From Xanthomonas euroxanthea (lineage in GTDB: Bacteria > Pseudomonadota > Gammaproteobacteria > Xanthomonadales > Xanthomonadaceae), in the NCBI RefSeq assembly GCF_900476395.1, contig NZ_UIHB01000002.1, positions 310,001 through 374,000 of the forward strand: a stretch of DNA of 64,000 nt, given 5' to 3'. The notes beneath the pieces were generated by a model that was not told the origin of the DNA, searched no databases, and saw only the letters and a program-made list of their open reading frames with translations. A program made the position numbers and the translations under genes. How positions within the stretch are numbered: position 1 is the stretch's first letter; every line of letters begins with the position of its first letter. This document shows, piece after piece, positions 51,601 to 59,959 of the stretch.

Positions 51601-53408
51601 ATGCAGCGCTCGAGACCCGTTTTGTCTACGACGTGGCCCCGGCCGTCTGCGTGGCGGGAGAGCAATTTGCAGCCGGGCGCTTGGCCAGCATGAAGGACGG
51701 CAGCGGCACGACGCAGTATTGCTACAACCGATTCGGCGACCTGGTGCGCAAGGTCCAGACGACCAATGGCAAGGCATTGACGGTCCGTTATGCCTACACG
51801 GCAGGTGGGAACTTGACGAGCATGGTTTATCCGGACGGGGCGATGGTTGACTATGTCCGCAATGAGCTGGGCCAGATCGCCGAGGTTGGCTATACCGCGC
51901 CTGGCGGCTCGCGCGAGGTGTTGGTCAAGGGTGCCACGTATCTGCCCATGGGCCCGGTGGCCGGCTGGACCTACGGCAACGGGCGCGTGCTGACCCGAGC
52001 TTACGACCAGGATTACCGCCCCAAGGCCATTCAGGACAAAGCGGTTGGCGGTCTGGATGTCGGGTTCGGGTTCGATGCGGTGGGCAATCTCACCGCACTG
52101 ACCCCAGCCGGTAATCCGACGCCGGAGATCGGCCTGGGCTACGACACGCTCGGCCGCCTCACAGCCCTCACCGACGGTGTCACCGGAACCGTCATTGATG
52201 GCTATAGCTATGACGCCACCGGCAATCGCCTCAGCGCCAAGGTTGGCAGCGTTACACAGGCTTACACCTATCCAACGACCAATCATCGCCTGAGTGCAGT
52301 AGCTGACGTGGCGCGCACTTACGACAAGACAGGCAATACGCTGAGCATCGGTGGCAAGGCGCGGGAGTTCCCCTACGACGCATCCGGCCGCATGAGCATG
52401 GTCAAGCGTGCAGGCGTGCTGGTGATGAATTATCGCTACAACGGCAAAGGCGAACAGGTGCGCCGCTTCTTGGGCACAACTAACACCTACACGCTTTATG
52501 ACGAAGCCGGCCACTGGCTGGGCGACTACGATAACAACGGCGCGCCCAAGCAGCAGGCGATCTGGCTGGACGACCTACCGGTGGGCCTGCTGGCCAACGC
52601 CAACAAGCTGCACTACATCGAATCTGATCACCTGGGCAGCCCCCGTGTGGTGGTTGACCCGGTTCGTAACGTGGCGGTGTGGAACTGGAGCCTGAAGGGC
52701 GAGGCCTTCGGCAACACTGCGCCGAATCAGGATCCGGATGGCGATGGTGCGGCGTTGGTGTTGGATATGCGGTTCCCGGGGCAGCGGTTTGATGCGGCCA
52801 GTGGGTTGAATCAAAATTACTTCAGGGACTACGACTCTGCTACCGGGCGGTATGGGCAGAGTGATCCTCTCGGCTTGAGAGGCGGAATTAGCACATACGC
52901 CTATGTAGGCCTAAACCCCTTCTATGCCAGTGACCTTTTCGGCCTTGAATCGCCTGGTTGGTGGTCTTTCCCCCCTGGCAAACAGCGAGAGGAGTGGCGC
53001 AAGTCGCAAGAGACTGGATACAAAGGTGATTTCAATGCTCAGTTTGGTGTTGGCGCGTCTTACGGCAATTTTGCCGTGGGTGGGAGCGGCGAGGCAGGTG
53101 TCGCTCTCGACACTGCTGGAACAGCATGCCTTTATGTGAAAGGTTGTGGAACAAGCCCGGTAGCGGGTGGCTTCATTGGAGGCCTAGGAGGTTCCGTCGG
53201 CATGTCGTGTGGCACCGGGAACTCTTCAGTGGGGAAGAGCGAATCAATGCAGTTGCAGCTTGGAGCCATGGAGGGGGCTGGCGCAAAAGGTTCTGTAGAG
53301 TTGGCAAGGGATGGAAACGCTTCGGTAGGAATCAATGCTGGCATAGGGTCCCAGGTTTCGGCTGGATTCCAGCAATGTCAAACGAGGACGCTGTGGTGCA
53401 CGAAATAA
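48636..53408 (+). CDS. Exported Rhs/YD-repeat protein with variable C-terminal tip
   Basis: A 1590-residue protein with an N-terminal signal sequence (ending SPAQAQ), a Cys-rich lead region, a DUF6531-like entry (FEFAGRSFNRYY), and then many YD repeats (e.g. FTYDSAFRLTRVSDRYGNSF, YTYDALHRLKQRIED). The Rhs core ends at RDYDSATGRYGQSDPLGL and YASDLFGLE. The roughly 150-residue tip after it is Gly/Ser/Ala-rich and could insert into membranes. Overlapping its end is a small membrane protein gene, probably immunity. No PAAR or XVIPCD, so delivery is by Sec export and surface display or an unknown route. Confidence 0.9.
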   Translation: MLQVQLTRSVAVSIRAVARFSASSVLSKRARCAALLMPVVFGAYALQVASPAQAQNPPEATFCAAGIGCYDTMEKAADAIRNSKDYQGIGQYLKAYSRGFLNRGAGEVWTYFRVPSLKATSVSNPSYGVNLGIYGVGNPGCTASPEFGSSWCTDEGALIAKSLDILTTKVGKSCSLQSNVQTSDYNTTGLGLLPSGDVSYSSDKYFTSTFNCPSNSGAPVSVSWRWNVYKKRKLTCEANFTPFLGNSILAEAALTTEALCKPKNDDNTWVTSPLKQFQSCSTNNPCHPTTGDKSREEKDFEFAGRSFNRYYHSVNQTKSVIPVGEGWSLSYSDRFDSSNTAYLDEAGNRDVFTSVAAGTGRAKNSGRLYRRISNSTTYYRVIEETGEYRDFGKDGELLAVRNPASPDRDVTVVYEGTRIARLVDGRGRAVTFAYTDGRVTGMEIPGGGIVLYDYDVDGNLIVATYPDGAKRLYHYHEKGLAEPQLVNYLTGITGENGQRYASFGYDTYGRVISSVLHGDTEVVDGVTLNYVAEGVTEVTQASGAVKRFEYGSTIFSPVNNVTEGAASTSNTYFSDGRLQSVTDASGSKVSYEYAPAYQSAVTVGDGTPEAVRTESVRDALTHQLTELNVKGVQGLVVSKRWTRNERGQALTQVEQDAVSGKQRQQTFTYCEQADVTAGSCPLVGVLLRVDGARRDLSDATTYDYYPAAQGGDLKTITNAVGQVTQFLSYDSAGRLLSQKDPNGVVTDYSYDARGRLTASIVRGQDSGSEADDRITRYSYWPTGLVKQVALPGGDVSNFTYDSAFRLTRVSDRYGNSFVYTLDTSGHRIKEDITDAKNTLLFTMSRIYDELGRLTTQADARDNPTDFAYDAVGTVKARTDALGGSSAYTYDALHRLKQRIEDAAGIKATSAFQYDALGQLSAVTDPKGLKTTYQRNGLGELLALKSPDTGSTGFIYDDAGNVLSRKDAANRQATYTYDASNRPVSVTYADAALETRFVYDVAPAVCVAGEQFAAGRLASMKDGSGTTQYCYNRFGDLVRKVQTTNGKALTVRYAYTAGGNLTSMVYPDGAMVDYVRNELGQIAEVGYTAPGGSREVLVKGATYLPMGPVAGWTYGNGRVLTRAYDQDYRPKAIQDKAVGGLDVGFGFDAVGNLTALTPAGNPTPEIGLGYDTLGRLTALTDGVTGTVIDGYSYDATGNRLSAKVGSVTQAYTYPTTNHRLSAVADVARTYDKTGNTLSIGGKAREFPYDASGRMSMVKRAGVLVMNYRYNGKGEQVRRFLGTTNTYTLYDEAGHWLGDYDNNGAPKQQAIWLDDLPVGLLANANKLHYIESDHLGSPRVVVDPVRNVAVWNWSLKGEAFGNTAPNQDPDGDGAALVLDMRFPGQRFDAASGLNQNYFRDYDSATGRYGQSDPLGLRGGISTYAYVGLNPFYASDLFGLESPGWWSFPPGKQREEWRKSQETGYKGDFNAQFGVGASYGNFAVGGSGEAGVALDTAGTACLYVKGCGTSPVAGGFIGGLGGSVGMSCGTGNSSVGKSESMQLQLGAMEGAGAKGSVELARDGNASVGINAGIGSQVSAGFQQCQTRTLWCTK

Positions 53409-53623
53409 ATTGGAAAAAATTGAGGTCTGATAAAACCATAGTAGTTGGTTTTGTGGTCTTGATCGCCATTTACGTCGGGCTTTTGCTTTGCTTGGCAATA
53501 GAGTATTTCTTTGGGCTAAGAGTTTATAGGCCTATCTTGGGGGTGCTCTTCTTTGTCGCGTTCGTAGGTGTCGTATCTCTTGCATCTTATTCGGTCGAGA
53601 ACTATCTCTTGAAGAAAAAGTGA
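53375..53623 (+). CDS. Small membrane protein, probable Rhs-tip immunity
   Basis: About 82 residues with two TM segments (TIVVGFVVLIAIYVGLLL and PILGVLFFVAFVGVVSLASY) and a Lys-rich end. It overlaps the last 34 bases of the Rhs gene in another frame. Position and topology fit an inner-membrane immunity protein against a membrane-active tip. Start uncertain; a GTG at 53393 is possible. Confidence 0.6.
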   Translation: MSNEDAVVHEINWKKLRSDKTIVVGFVVLIAIYVGLLLCLAIEYFFGLRVYRPILGVLFFVAFVGVVSLASYSVENYLLKKK

Positions 53624-53762
53624 GGTCCCTGATTATTTTGGTTTGACCCAAGTTTTATGGCGGGCCTGCATCCCAATAGTTTCCCTTTCAATAGACTCTG
53701 AATATGATGCTGTATATCAATCCAGCTGTGACAAAGTCATATTCACTCTTTCAGGCTAGGCC

Positions 53763-54029
53763 GTGATTGCGCGGTTCCGGACATTGTTGATGGCTCTTCT
53801 GCTGACGTCGACTATTACGGGCTGTGCTCCGGATATAGAGATCATTCCCGTTGGCGAAGTGACGGTTTATAAAAGATCAGATGGTCCGGAAGTGTTGGGG
53901 GTGGCTTCGAGTCCCCTGCCAGTTAAGAAAGTGGTTTGCCTGAATAAGGCGGATTATGTGGTTGAAGTTGAGTATCAAGGTGGGAACGGCTACGTAAGGG
54001 GTGGAGCTTTTCACCTTTCGCGTAAATAA
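53763..54029 (+). CDS. Small lipoprotein in the Rhs array
   Basis: An 88-residue protein starting at GTG 53763, with a hydrophobic segment and lipobox ITGC. The mature part (PDIEIIPVGEVTVYKRSDG) is beta-rich. AT-rich codon use. It may be an immunity lipoprotein for another Rhs tip. The gap 53624-53762 has no gene. Confidence 0.6.
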   Translation: MIARFRTLLMALLLTSTITGCAPDIEIIPVGEVTVYKRSDGPEVLGVASSPLPVKKVVCLNKADYVVEVEYQGGNGYVRGGAFHLSRK

Positions 54030-54109
54030 CTGAGATATAAAAGCTCTCAGGACCCAATCACATGGGGCCTTCTTCCCTAGTCCTCTCGACAAATTAAGAA
54101 TCGCGAAAT

Positions 54110-54255
54110 CTCAAGAGCCTGGATAAGAAGGTTATTTTAACGCTCATTTTGGTGTGGCAGCTTCTTACAGTAATTTTATTGTGGGCCAGGAATCTTCGTA
54201 GGAATGTCGTGTGGCCCCGGAAAATCTTCAGTGGGAAGGAGTCGATCTTGCTTAT
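54110..54255 (+). pseudogene. Orphan fragment of an Rhs C-terminal tip
   Basis: The DNA parallels parts of the Rhs tip in order: an AAGAGACTGGATA-like start, a TTTGGTGT...TCTTACNGNAATTTT block, and GGCATGTCGTGTGGCNCCGGNAA...TCTTCAGTGGG. The frame is broken and parts are missing. A displaced tip cassette. Confidence 0.5.
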
Positions 54256-54318
54256 GATTTGGCTTGTCCTGGAGCACTCTTGGCTTTCTATTCTATTGCA
54301 TCTCGGAGTGAGGTCAGG

Positions 54319-54801
54319 ATGAGTAGAACCAATATTTTATTGTTCGCCCTGCTTACGCTTTCAGGCTGCGCACCTTATGACGCTCCAAGAATTTATAAGG
54401 ATTTGGAAAGCCTGGAGACGTCGAATGATTTTTCAGTTTCAGCGTTGCTAGGTGGCATGCCTAGTGATGCTACCGAAATCGATGTTTACTCTGACATTGA
54501 TTCGGGTCTCACGATGATGTCCTTTAAGACTGCTCAGAGTGTGACTGTTTCTGAGTTGTTCGATCGCCAGTTGCCTGCCGGCCAATACCAGCTTGTTCAG
54601 GACAACGTTGGATTTGCAGGCGCCACTATCGTGGACATACGTTATGGATGTGAGAGCAGGGAGGTGAAGGCGAGCGGCGAGTCGTTGAAATATCAGCAAG
54701 TCGTGTTTTTAGGGGCGGCCTCCGGCAGGCAGTATCGGTGGAATAACGTGAATCCTGATATTTATAGTAGGCTCTGCTCAAATCCAGCGGTAGGAGCTTA
54801 A
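54319..54801 (+). CDS. Lipoprotein in the Rhs array
   Basis: A 160-residue protein from the ATG at 54319 with a signal sequence and lipobox LSGC. The mature region includes ATEIDVYSDIDSGLTMMSF and ASGESLKYQQVVFLGAA, and three further cysteines. It lies directly behind the orphan tip fragment. Likely envelope immunity or accessory, but the family is not recognised. Confidence 0.65.
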   Translation: MSRTNILLFALLTLSGCAPYDAPRIYKDLESLETSNDFSVSALLGGMPSDATEIDVYSDIDSGLTMMSFKTAQSVTVSELFDRQLPAGQYQLVQDNVGFAGATIVDIRYGCESREVKASGESLKYQQVVFLGAASGRQYRWNNVNPDIYSRLCSNPAVGA

Positions 54802-54812
54802 TTTGGTAGCAG

Positions 54813-55058
54813 ATGATGCCCTTCGTTTTGAATTGGTGGTTTTCAATGTGGAGCGCTGGCATTACCGCATTTGGAGGCTATGGATTTTCAATGATCCAGG
54901 TCGGCGGTGATGGGGGATCATTGAGTCCTCCTGAGAGGTCGGGTGTTTACAACTTCTTCGAGAACGGCCCGAGTCGTGGCTTTGAGATAGGCGCTGGAGG
55001 TGTTGCCGGCTCAGCCACAGTTGTAGACTCATCCATTTCAAAATGTGGTTGCAAGTGA
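54813..55058 (+). CDS. Short Gly/Ser-rich ORF, possible orphan Rhs tip
   Basis: An 81-codon ORF whose end (GFEIGAGGVAGSATVVDSS) has the composition of the Rhs tip. Its stop overlaps the start of the next membrane protein gene as TGATG, so both are probably translated. It may be a displaced toxin tip with its immunity gene. Confidence 0.4.
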   Translation: MMPFVLNWWFSMWSAGITAFGGYGFSMIQVGGDGGSLSPPERSGVYNFFENGPSRGFEIGAGGVAGSATVVDSSISKCGCK

Positions 55059-55276
55059 TGAGGATCAAGATGATCCTCAGGATATTTTTTGCAGCAAGTG
55101 CGATGGCATTTGCATTCCTTATGGTGTGCTTCCTTGTCGTTCTCGTGGCATTTGATCTCAACAATGCGGATAAAGTTTGGACCGGAATTTATCCAGCAAT
55201 AGCTTGGCTATTTGCTTTATTGATTTGCTGCAAATTCATGCGTGAATCAAAGGCGACATACCCCCAATCTGAATAG
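55058..55276 (+). CDS. Small 2-TM membrane protein, probable immunity
   Basis: A 72-residue protein with two TM segments (ILRIFFAASAMAFAFLMVCF and GIYPAIAWLFALLICCKF), coupled by TGATG overlap to the Gly-rich ORF upstream. Same size and topology as the protein at 53375-53623, suggesting a second immunity gene of the array. After its stop, DNA resembling the Rhs GLRGG segment reappears (55275-55310). The remaining 55311-55505 holds only a 9-bp hairpin at 55430-55449. Confidence 0.55.
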   Translation: MRIKMILRIFFAASAMAFAFLMVCFLVVLVAFDLNNADKVWTGIYPAIAWLFALLICCKFMRESKATYPQSE

Positions 55277-55505
55277 CAGTCGGGCTTAGAGGCGGGGTTT
55301 GTGATATCGGTGTTGGTCAGCTGTTTGGCATACGTAGATGGCGTCGTGCCGCCAATTGCTGAACCGCCCCGAGAAGTCTTGAGGTTCCATTTCTTGAGAA
55401 GGTGGATCCATCAGCGGAGCAAGCAAGTTCTCCCCGGAAATCCGGGGAGCGTTCGGCGAAGATGGCGCCGGAGCATCAAGGCGCTTGAGCGCAAAAGGGA
55501 AAGAC

Positions 55506-55798
55506 TCACGTTGTCTGATTCATCAAGGCCGACAGGGAATCAAGGTTGAGGCCGTAGGCAAGCACGGACAGGCCCGGCGAGACAGCCCGGAGCCCGTCCA
55601 GCTTCTCCTTGGCGGTAAAGGCGCGGCTGTAGGTCACGTGGTGCTCGTCGTCCAACTCGTGGCCCACCAACTGGGCGCGGAGCTCAGACACCACGCCCGC
55701 GCCTTGCAACTCTTGGATCACGGTTTTGCGCAGCGAGTGGAAGCCGCGCTTGGCCTTGGGCCAGTTCTTACCACCTCGGCCAGGTGCCTGTTGCCGAT
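55506..55798 (-). pseudogene. C-terminal fragment of a tyrosine integrase
   Basis: Leftward translation gives KRGFHSLRKTVIQELQGAGV (HxLR box), LVGHELDDEHH and a VTYSRAF tyrosine, then a normal integrase C-terminus and stop. The N-terminal two thirds are missing; the fragment is cut exactly where repeat R2 begins. It is not of the same subfamily as the two intact integrases. Confidence 0.7.
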
Positions 55799-55935
55799 GG
55801 CAAGCGGGCGCTAGCAATCGAGTCAAGCCCGGCGTTATGATCGAGGAAACATTGACAGGAAACCTGCCGAGCACGCTTTCTGCAACGGATTGAATGGGTT
55901 AAGTCGGATGTGATCCGATCCCACTCTCTCCGCCA
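55799..55935. repeat. End repeat R2 with tRNA-Ser-like 3' end
   Basis: The same 137 bp as 26087-26223 with about seven mismatches, including the terminal CCCACTCTCTCCGCCA. It marks the right end of the accessory region: all genes to the right look chromosomal, apart from one integrase remnant. Confidence 0.7.
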
Positions 55936-55984
55936 GTCGACTCTGAATCATTGATTTTGAATGTAAAAATCTGATTTGGTCTGA

Positions 55985-56338
55985 TTGGAAGGCAGGATGC
56001 ATGCAGAGGAAGCGCCCGCATGTGCATCCCTCATCTTCGGAGTGTCCCGTAATCGTGGCGACGTCCTCCCGGGTAGCCCAAGCATGCTTGAGCTTGGTGG
56101 CCAGCATGTCGTAAAGCATGGAAACCGAGCCCATGGACAAGACGCGGTGCGCGAGGGCGAGCACATAGCAGACGGGAGCGGAGTAGTTGGCATGTTGGTC
56201 GAGGGCGACCTCCCGTTCCGGCTTGATGTATGGGCCGGAGAATCGATCCAGAGCCTGAGTCATGCGGGTAGGGGAAAAGGCGAAGTACCTGCCTGAAGCC
56301 GGCTTGATGACGTGCAGCGCGCAATCTCGGAACTTCAC
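55985..56338 (-). pseudogene. Frameshifted tyrosine integrase remnant at the island edge
   Basis: Leftward reading gives an N-terminal part (RYFAFSPTRMTQALDRFSGP), then in another frame GFHALRH, and back in the first frame ATKLKHAWATREDVATITGHS. Together these form the HxLR-H and GH boxes of a tyrosine recombinase, with a frameshift near 56110-56120 and no tyrosine end. It faces R2 from the outside, as expected for an older integration at the same site. Confidence 0.6.
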
Positions 56339-56460
56339 GCTGCTATGTCCGTAACCGACGCCTCATTGCTCGGATTCGCTCCGCCGTCACTTCAACATCG
56401 CTTTTCCTCAATGTTTGGCTGGATAGGGTGCGGTTTCCCTGATCCAACGAGGATATCCTC

Positions 56461-56970
56461 ATGGCCGAACCCAGAGAAAACCTGCTTGATTGGCTCCGCG
56501 ATGCCCATGCGATGGAGCAGCAGGCCGAAACCATGTTGAGGGGCCAGGCGTCCCGCATTGAGCACTACCCGGTCTTGAAGGCGCGGATTGAAGAGCACAT
56601 CCAGGAAACGATCGGCCAGCGGGAGCTGCTCGAGGGGTGTATCAAGCGTTTGGGCGGTTCTCCCTCCACGATCAAGGACGTGATGGGCAAGATGGCAGCG
56701 CTTGGCCAGGCGGTGGGTGGGATGACCGCGTCGGACGAAATCGTGAAAGGCGCGATGGCCGGCTATGTCTTTGAACACTTCGAAATCGCGTCCTACACCG
56801 CGCTGATCGCTGCGGCCAAGACCGCCGGCGACCCGGAAACGGCACGGGTGTGCGAGCAGATTCTGGTTCAGGAGGAAGCAATGGCCGACTGGCTCGCGAC
56901 CCACCTGCCGGAACTCACCGAGGAGTTTCTGGTGCGCGATGCAACGCCGGGCGTCGAGGCAAAGAAGTAA
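56461..56970 (+). CDS. DUF892 (YciF-like) ferritin-family protein
   Basis: A 169-residue four-helix protein (ENLLDWLRDAHAMEQQAETM, HIQETIGQRELLEGCIKRLG, HFEIASYTALIAAAKTAGD) with the Glu/His pattern of the DUF892 ferritin-like family, a stress-induced group. First gene of the apparent chromosomal segment, followed by other stress/DNA-repair genes. Confidence 0.88.
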   Translation: MAEPRENLLDWLRDAHAMEQQAETMLRGQASRIEHYPVLKARIEEHIQETIGQRELLEGCIKRLGGSPSTIKDVMGKMAALGQAVGGMTASDEIVKGAMAGYVFEHFEIASYTALIAAAKTAGDPETARVCEQILVQEEAMADWLATHLPELTEEFLVRDATPGVEAKK

Positions 56971-57134
56971 CCATTGGATCCCCATCGGCGCCTTGGCGGC
57001 CGTTCCGCCGGGGCGCTGCTCTGCGCCACATTCCAGGTTCTGCGATAGGCATGGGTGCCGAACTTTCAGAGAGCGAGCACCGTAATAGGCAGCACCGGCA
57101 CGATGGCAGATCGCTACACATCGAGGAGGTCACC

Positions 57135-57311
57135 ATGACCGATGACAAGAACAACGCGGGTAGTCCGGATCGCGATCGCATCAACGTCAATGAAGACTAC
57201 GAGCTGCAGTATTGGACCAAGGCTCTGGGCGTCAGCGCCGAGGAGCTTCGGGCGGCGGTCAAGGCTGTCGGCCCCACCGCGGCGGCCGTGCGTAGGCACC
57301 TGGGCAAGTAA
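57135..57311 (+). CDS. DUF3606 small protein
   Basis: A 58-residue protein with the family layout: DRDRINVNEDYELQYWTKAL, then GVSAEELRAAVKAVG and VRRHLGK. The start has a GAGGAGG ribosome site. Often found near ligD and stress genes; it lies 13 bp before ligD and may be co-transcribed. Confidence 0.88.
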   Translation: MTDDKNNAGSPDRDRINVNEDYELQYWTKALGVSAEELRAAVKAVGPTAAAVRRHLGK

Positions 57312-57324
57312 CCGGGAGTAGGGC

Positions 57325-59919
57325 ATGTCCCTCACCGAATACCGCCGCAAGCGGAGCTTCGACAAGACCAAGGAGCCCGAACCGGGGAAGGTGTTGCCAT
57401 CAGGGCAACGGGCGATTTTCGTGGTGCAACTTCACCATGCCAGCCGCCGGCATTACGACTTCCGGCTCCAGGTCGGTGATGCACTCAAGAGCTGGGCCGT
57501 TCCCAAAGGCCCCAGCTACGATCCGAAGGTCAAGCGCATGGCGGTGGAGGTCGAAGACCACCCCGTGGACTATGCCGCCTTTGAAGGCGAGATTCCGAAG
57601 GGGCAATACGGTGGCGGCCACGTCGCCCAGTTTGACCAAGGGGTGTGGGCGACCTCGGGCGACCCGGAGGCCCAACTCGCCAAGGGACATCTGCGGTTCG
57701 AGCTCTTCGGCACCAAGCTCAAGGGCGGCTGGCACCTGGTTCGGTCAGGAAAGCCGGCCAAGCAGCCGCAATGGCTTCTTTTCAAAGAGGACGATGCCTT
57801 CGCCGGCGACGTGGAGGCGGATGACCTGTTGGGCGACGTCGCCTCGCCGCCTGCTGAAGATCTGAAGCGGGCAGGGGCTGGCAAGGCCGACAAGAAAAAG
57901 CTCACAACCGTGGCCCTGCCAAGGAAAGGCCGTCGCAGAGAGGACTGGTCGAAGAAGGCCGCCGCGCTGACCAGGGCCAAAAAAGCCGAGCCGCCAGAGG
58001 GTCCTTTCGAACCGCAGCTGGCCAAGCTCGGCGATGCCCCACCTCAGGGCGACCATTGGGTGCATGAGATCAAGTGGGATGGCTACCGCATTCTGGCCAC
58101 CATTGCCGACGATGAGGTGCGCCTTTGGTCCCGCAATGCCTTGGAATGGACCGAAAAGCTTCCCGAAATCCGGGATGCCGTCGCTGCCCTCGGGCTGAAG
58201 TCAGGGGCGCTGGACGGTGAGCTCATCGCCGGCAACGGCACCAAAGAGGACTTCAACCTCCTCCAGGCCACCCTGTCCGGGGAACGGCAAGGCACGTTGG
58301 CGTATGCCTTGTTCGATTTGCTCCACATCGACGGGGTGGATATTGCCGATGCGCCCCTACTGGAGCGCAAGCAACTGCTGCAGGAGTTGTTGAAGGGCAG
58401 CCCAGGGCACCTGGCCTTCAGCTCCCACATCGAGGGCGATGGGGCATCGGCCTACCGGCTGGCTGGCGAACGCCACTTTGAAGGCATCATCTCAAAGCGT
58501 GCAGACCGCGCCTATCACGCAGGCCGGAGCGAGGACTGGAAGAAGACCAAGCAGCTGGCCAGCGACGAGTTTGCCGTCGTGGGTTACACGGCGCCCAAGG
58601 GCAGCCGCGCGGGGTTCGGGTCGTTGCTCCTGGCCAAGCCCGACCCCAAGCACGGCTGGCTTTACGTTGGGCGGGTGGGTTCGGGCTTTTCCGAGGCGCT
58701 GATCAACGAGGTGGGCCAACTGGTTGGCCAAGCCGGCGGAAAGACGCCTAGTGCTCATGTTCCCACCAAGGACACCGACCTTCGCTCGGCCACGTGGTTT
58801 GAGCCGAGGTTCGTGGTGGAGGTGTTTTATCGCGGCATCGGCGGGCAGCAACTGCTGCGCCAGGCCTCGCTCAAGGCGGTCAGGCGAGACAAGGATGTGG
58901 CCGATTTGGCGGACTCCGACAGGGCTGCCGCAGTCGAAAAGCCCGTCGACGCCTCCAAGCTCAAAAGCCTTGGCAAGCAGCTCAAGAGCGATTCAAAGAA
59001 CGGCAATGCTTCAAAGCACAGCACGGCCCCGACAGGAACCCAAGGCCGCACGCCCCCTCGGCTGTCCAGTCCGACCAAGGTGATCTTTCCTGACATCAAG
59101 GCCACCAAACAGGACGTGTGGGATTACTACACCGCCGTGATCGACCACGTGTTGCCCGAGGTCATCGGCCGCCCCTTGTCGATCATCCGGTGCCCTAGCG
59201 GTACCGCCAAACCGTGCTTCTTCCAGAAGCACCACACCGCCGGCCTGGAGCTCGTGGATGCGGTGCGGCTGAAAGAAGACAGCGGGATCAACGCCCACTA
59301 CCTGGTGGTCAGGGACGCGGCAAGCCTGCTTGAGCTGGTGCAGTTCAACGCGCTGGAGTTCCACCCGTGGGGCAGCCACGCGGAAGCGCCTGACCGGGCC
59401 GACCGCGTCGTCTTTGACCTGGATCCCGGCCCTGACGTGCCCTTTTCCGAAGTCAAAAAGGCAGCCGTGGATATCCGCAAGCTGCTCGAACAGCTGGAAC
59501 TGGCGTCGTTCCTGCGGGTGTCAGGAGGGAAGGGGTTGCACGTGGTGGTGCCGTTGAACCCGGGATGCGATTGGGACCTGACCAAGCGCTTTGCCAAGGG
59601 GTTTGCCGACGCGTTGGCACAATCGGAGCCGACCCGCTTTTTGGCCACGTCAACCAAGAGCCTTCGCAACAAACGCATTTTTGTGGACTACCTGCGTAAC
59701 GGCCGCGGGGCGACAGCGGTCGCATCGTATTCCCTGCGCGGCCGCCCTGGCGCCCCGGTGGCCATGCCCATCGCCTGGAGCGAGCTTGCCAAGCTGACCC
59801 GTGCGGACGCGTTCATCATGAAGGACGTGCCGGCGAAGTTGGCCAGACGCAAGAAAGATCCTTGGGCGGACATCAACACGATCCAGCAGAACCTGGCCCG
59901 CTGGGCGCAAGACGCCTGA
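57325..59919 (+). CDS. ligD: ATP-dependent DNA ligase D (NHEJ)
   Basis: An 864-residue three-domain LigD in the order phosphoesterase (residues about 1-165; QLHHASRRHYDFRLQ), ligase (about 225-540; catalytic Lys250 in HEIKWDGYRI) and primase-polymerase (from about 583; VVFDLDPGPDVPFSEVKKA, SGGKGLHVVVPL). It joins double-strand breaks together with Ku. No ku gene lies in the window, so it must be elsewhere. Linkers between domains are Lys/Ala-rich. The start is 13 bp after the DUF3606 stop. Confidence 0.95.
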   Translation: MSLTEYRRKRSFDKTKEPEPGKVLPSGQRAIFVVQLHHASRRHYDFRLQVGDALKSWAVPKGPSYDPKVKRMAVEVEDHPVDYAAFEGEIPKGQYGGGHVAQFDQGVWATSGDPEAQLAKGHLRFELFGTKLKGGWHLVRSGKPAKQPQWLLFKEDDAFAGDVEADDLLGDVASPPAEDLKRAGAGKADKKKLTTVALPRKGRRREDWSKKAAALTRAKKAEPPEGPFEPQLAKLGDAPPQGDHWVHEIKWDGYRILATIADDEVRLWSRNALEWTEKLPEIRDAVAALGLKSGALDGELIAGNGTKEDFNLLQATLSGERQGTLAYALFDLLHIDGVDIADAPLLERKQLLQELLKGSPGHLAFSSHIEGDGASAYRLAGERHFEGIISKRADRAYHAGRSEDWKKTKQLASDEFAVVGYTAPKGSRAGFGSLLLAKPDPKHGWLYVGRVGSGFSEALINEVGQLVGQAGGKTPSAHVPTKDTDLRSATWFEPRFVVEVFYRGIGGQQLLRQASLKAVRRDKDVADLADSDRAAAVEKPVDASKLKSLGKQLKSDSKNGNASKHSTAPTGTQGRTPPRLSSPTKVIFPDIKATKQDVWDYYTAVIDHVLPEVIGRPLSIIRCPSGTAKPCFFQKHHTAGLELVDAVRLKEDSGINAHYLVVRDAASLLELVQFNALEFHPWGSHAEAPDRADRVVFDLDPGPDVPFSEVKKAAVDIRKLLEQLELASFLRVSGGKGLHVVVPLNPGCDWDLTKRFAKGFADALAQSEPTRFLATSTKSLRNKRIFVDYLRNGRGATAVASYSLRGRPGAPVAMPIAWSELAKLTRADAFIMKDVPAKLARRKKDPWADINTIQQNLARWAQDA

Positions 59920-59959
59920 CCTGGCCGCCTGCCTCGATACTGATTTGGGAGAGAAACCG

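Noticed and set aside
51393-52514. 373-codon leftward ORF inside the Rhs gene
   Set aside because: Antisense of regular YD repeats gives long open frames; no start signal or domain supports it.
1-55935. Recent tandem duplication as origin of the two halves
   Set aside because: Integrases, relaxases and XRE proteins are clearly diverged and the cargo differs completely, so separate acquisition of related elements fits better, except perhaps for the near-identical NYN genes and XVIPCD tails.
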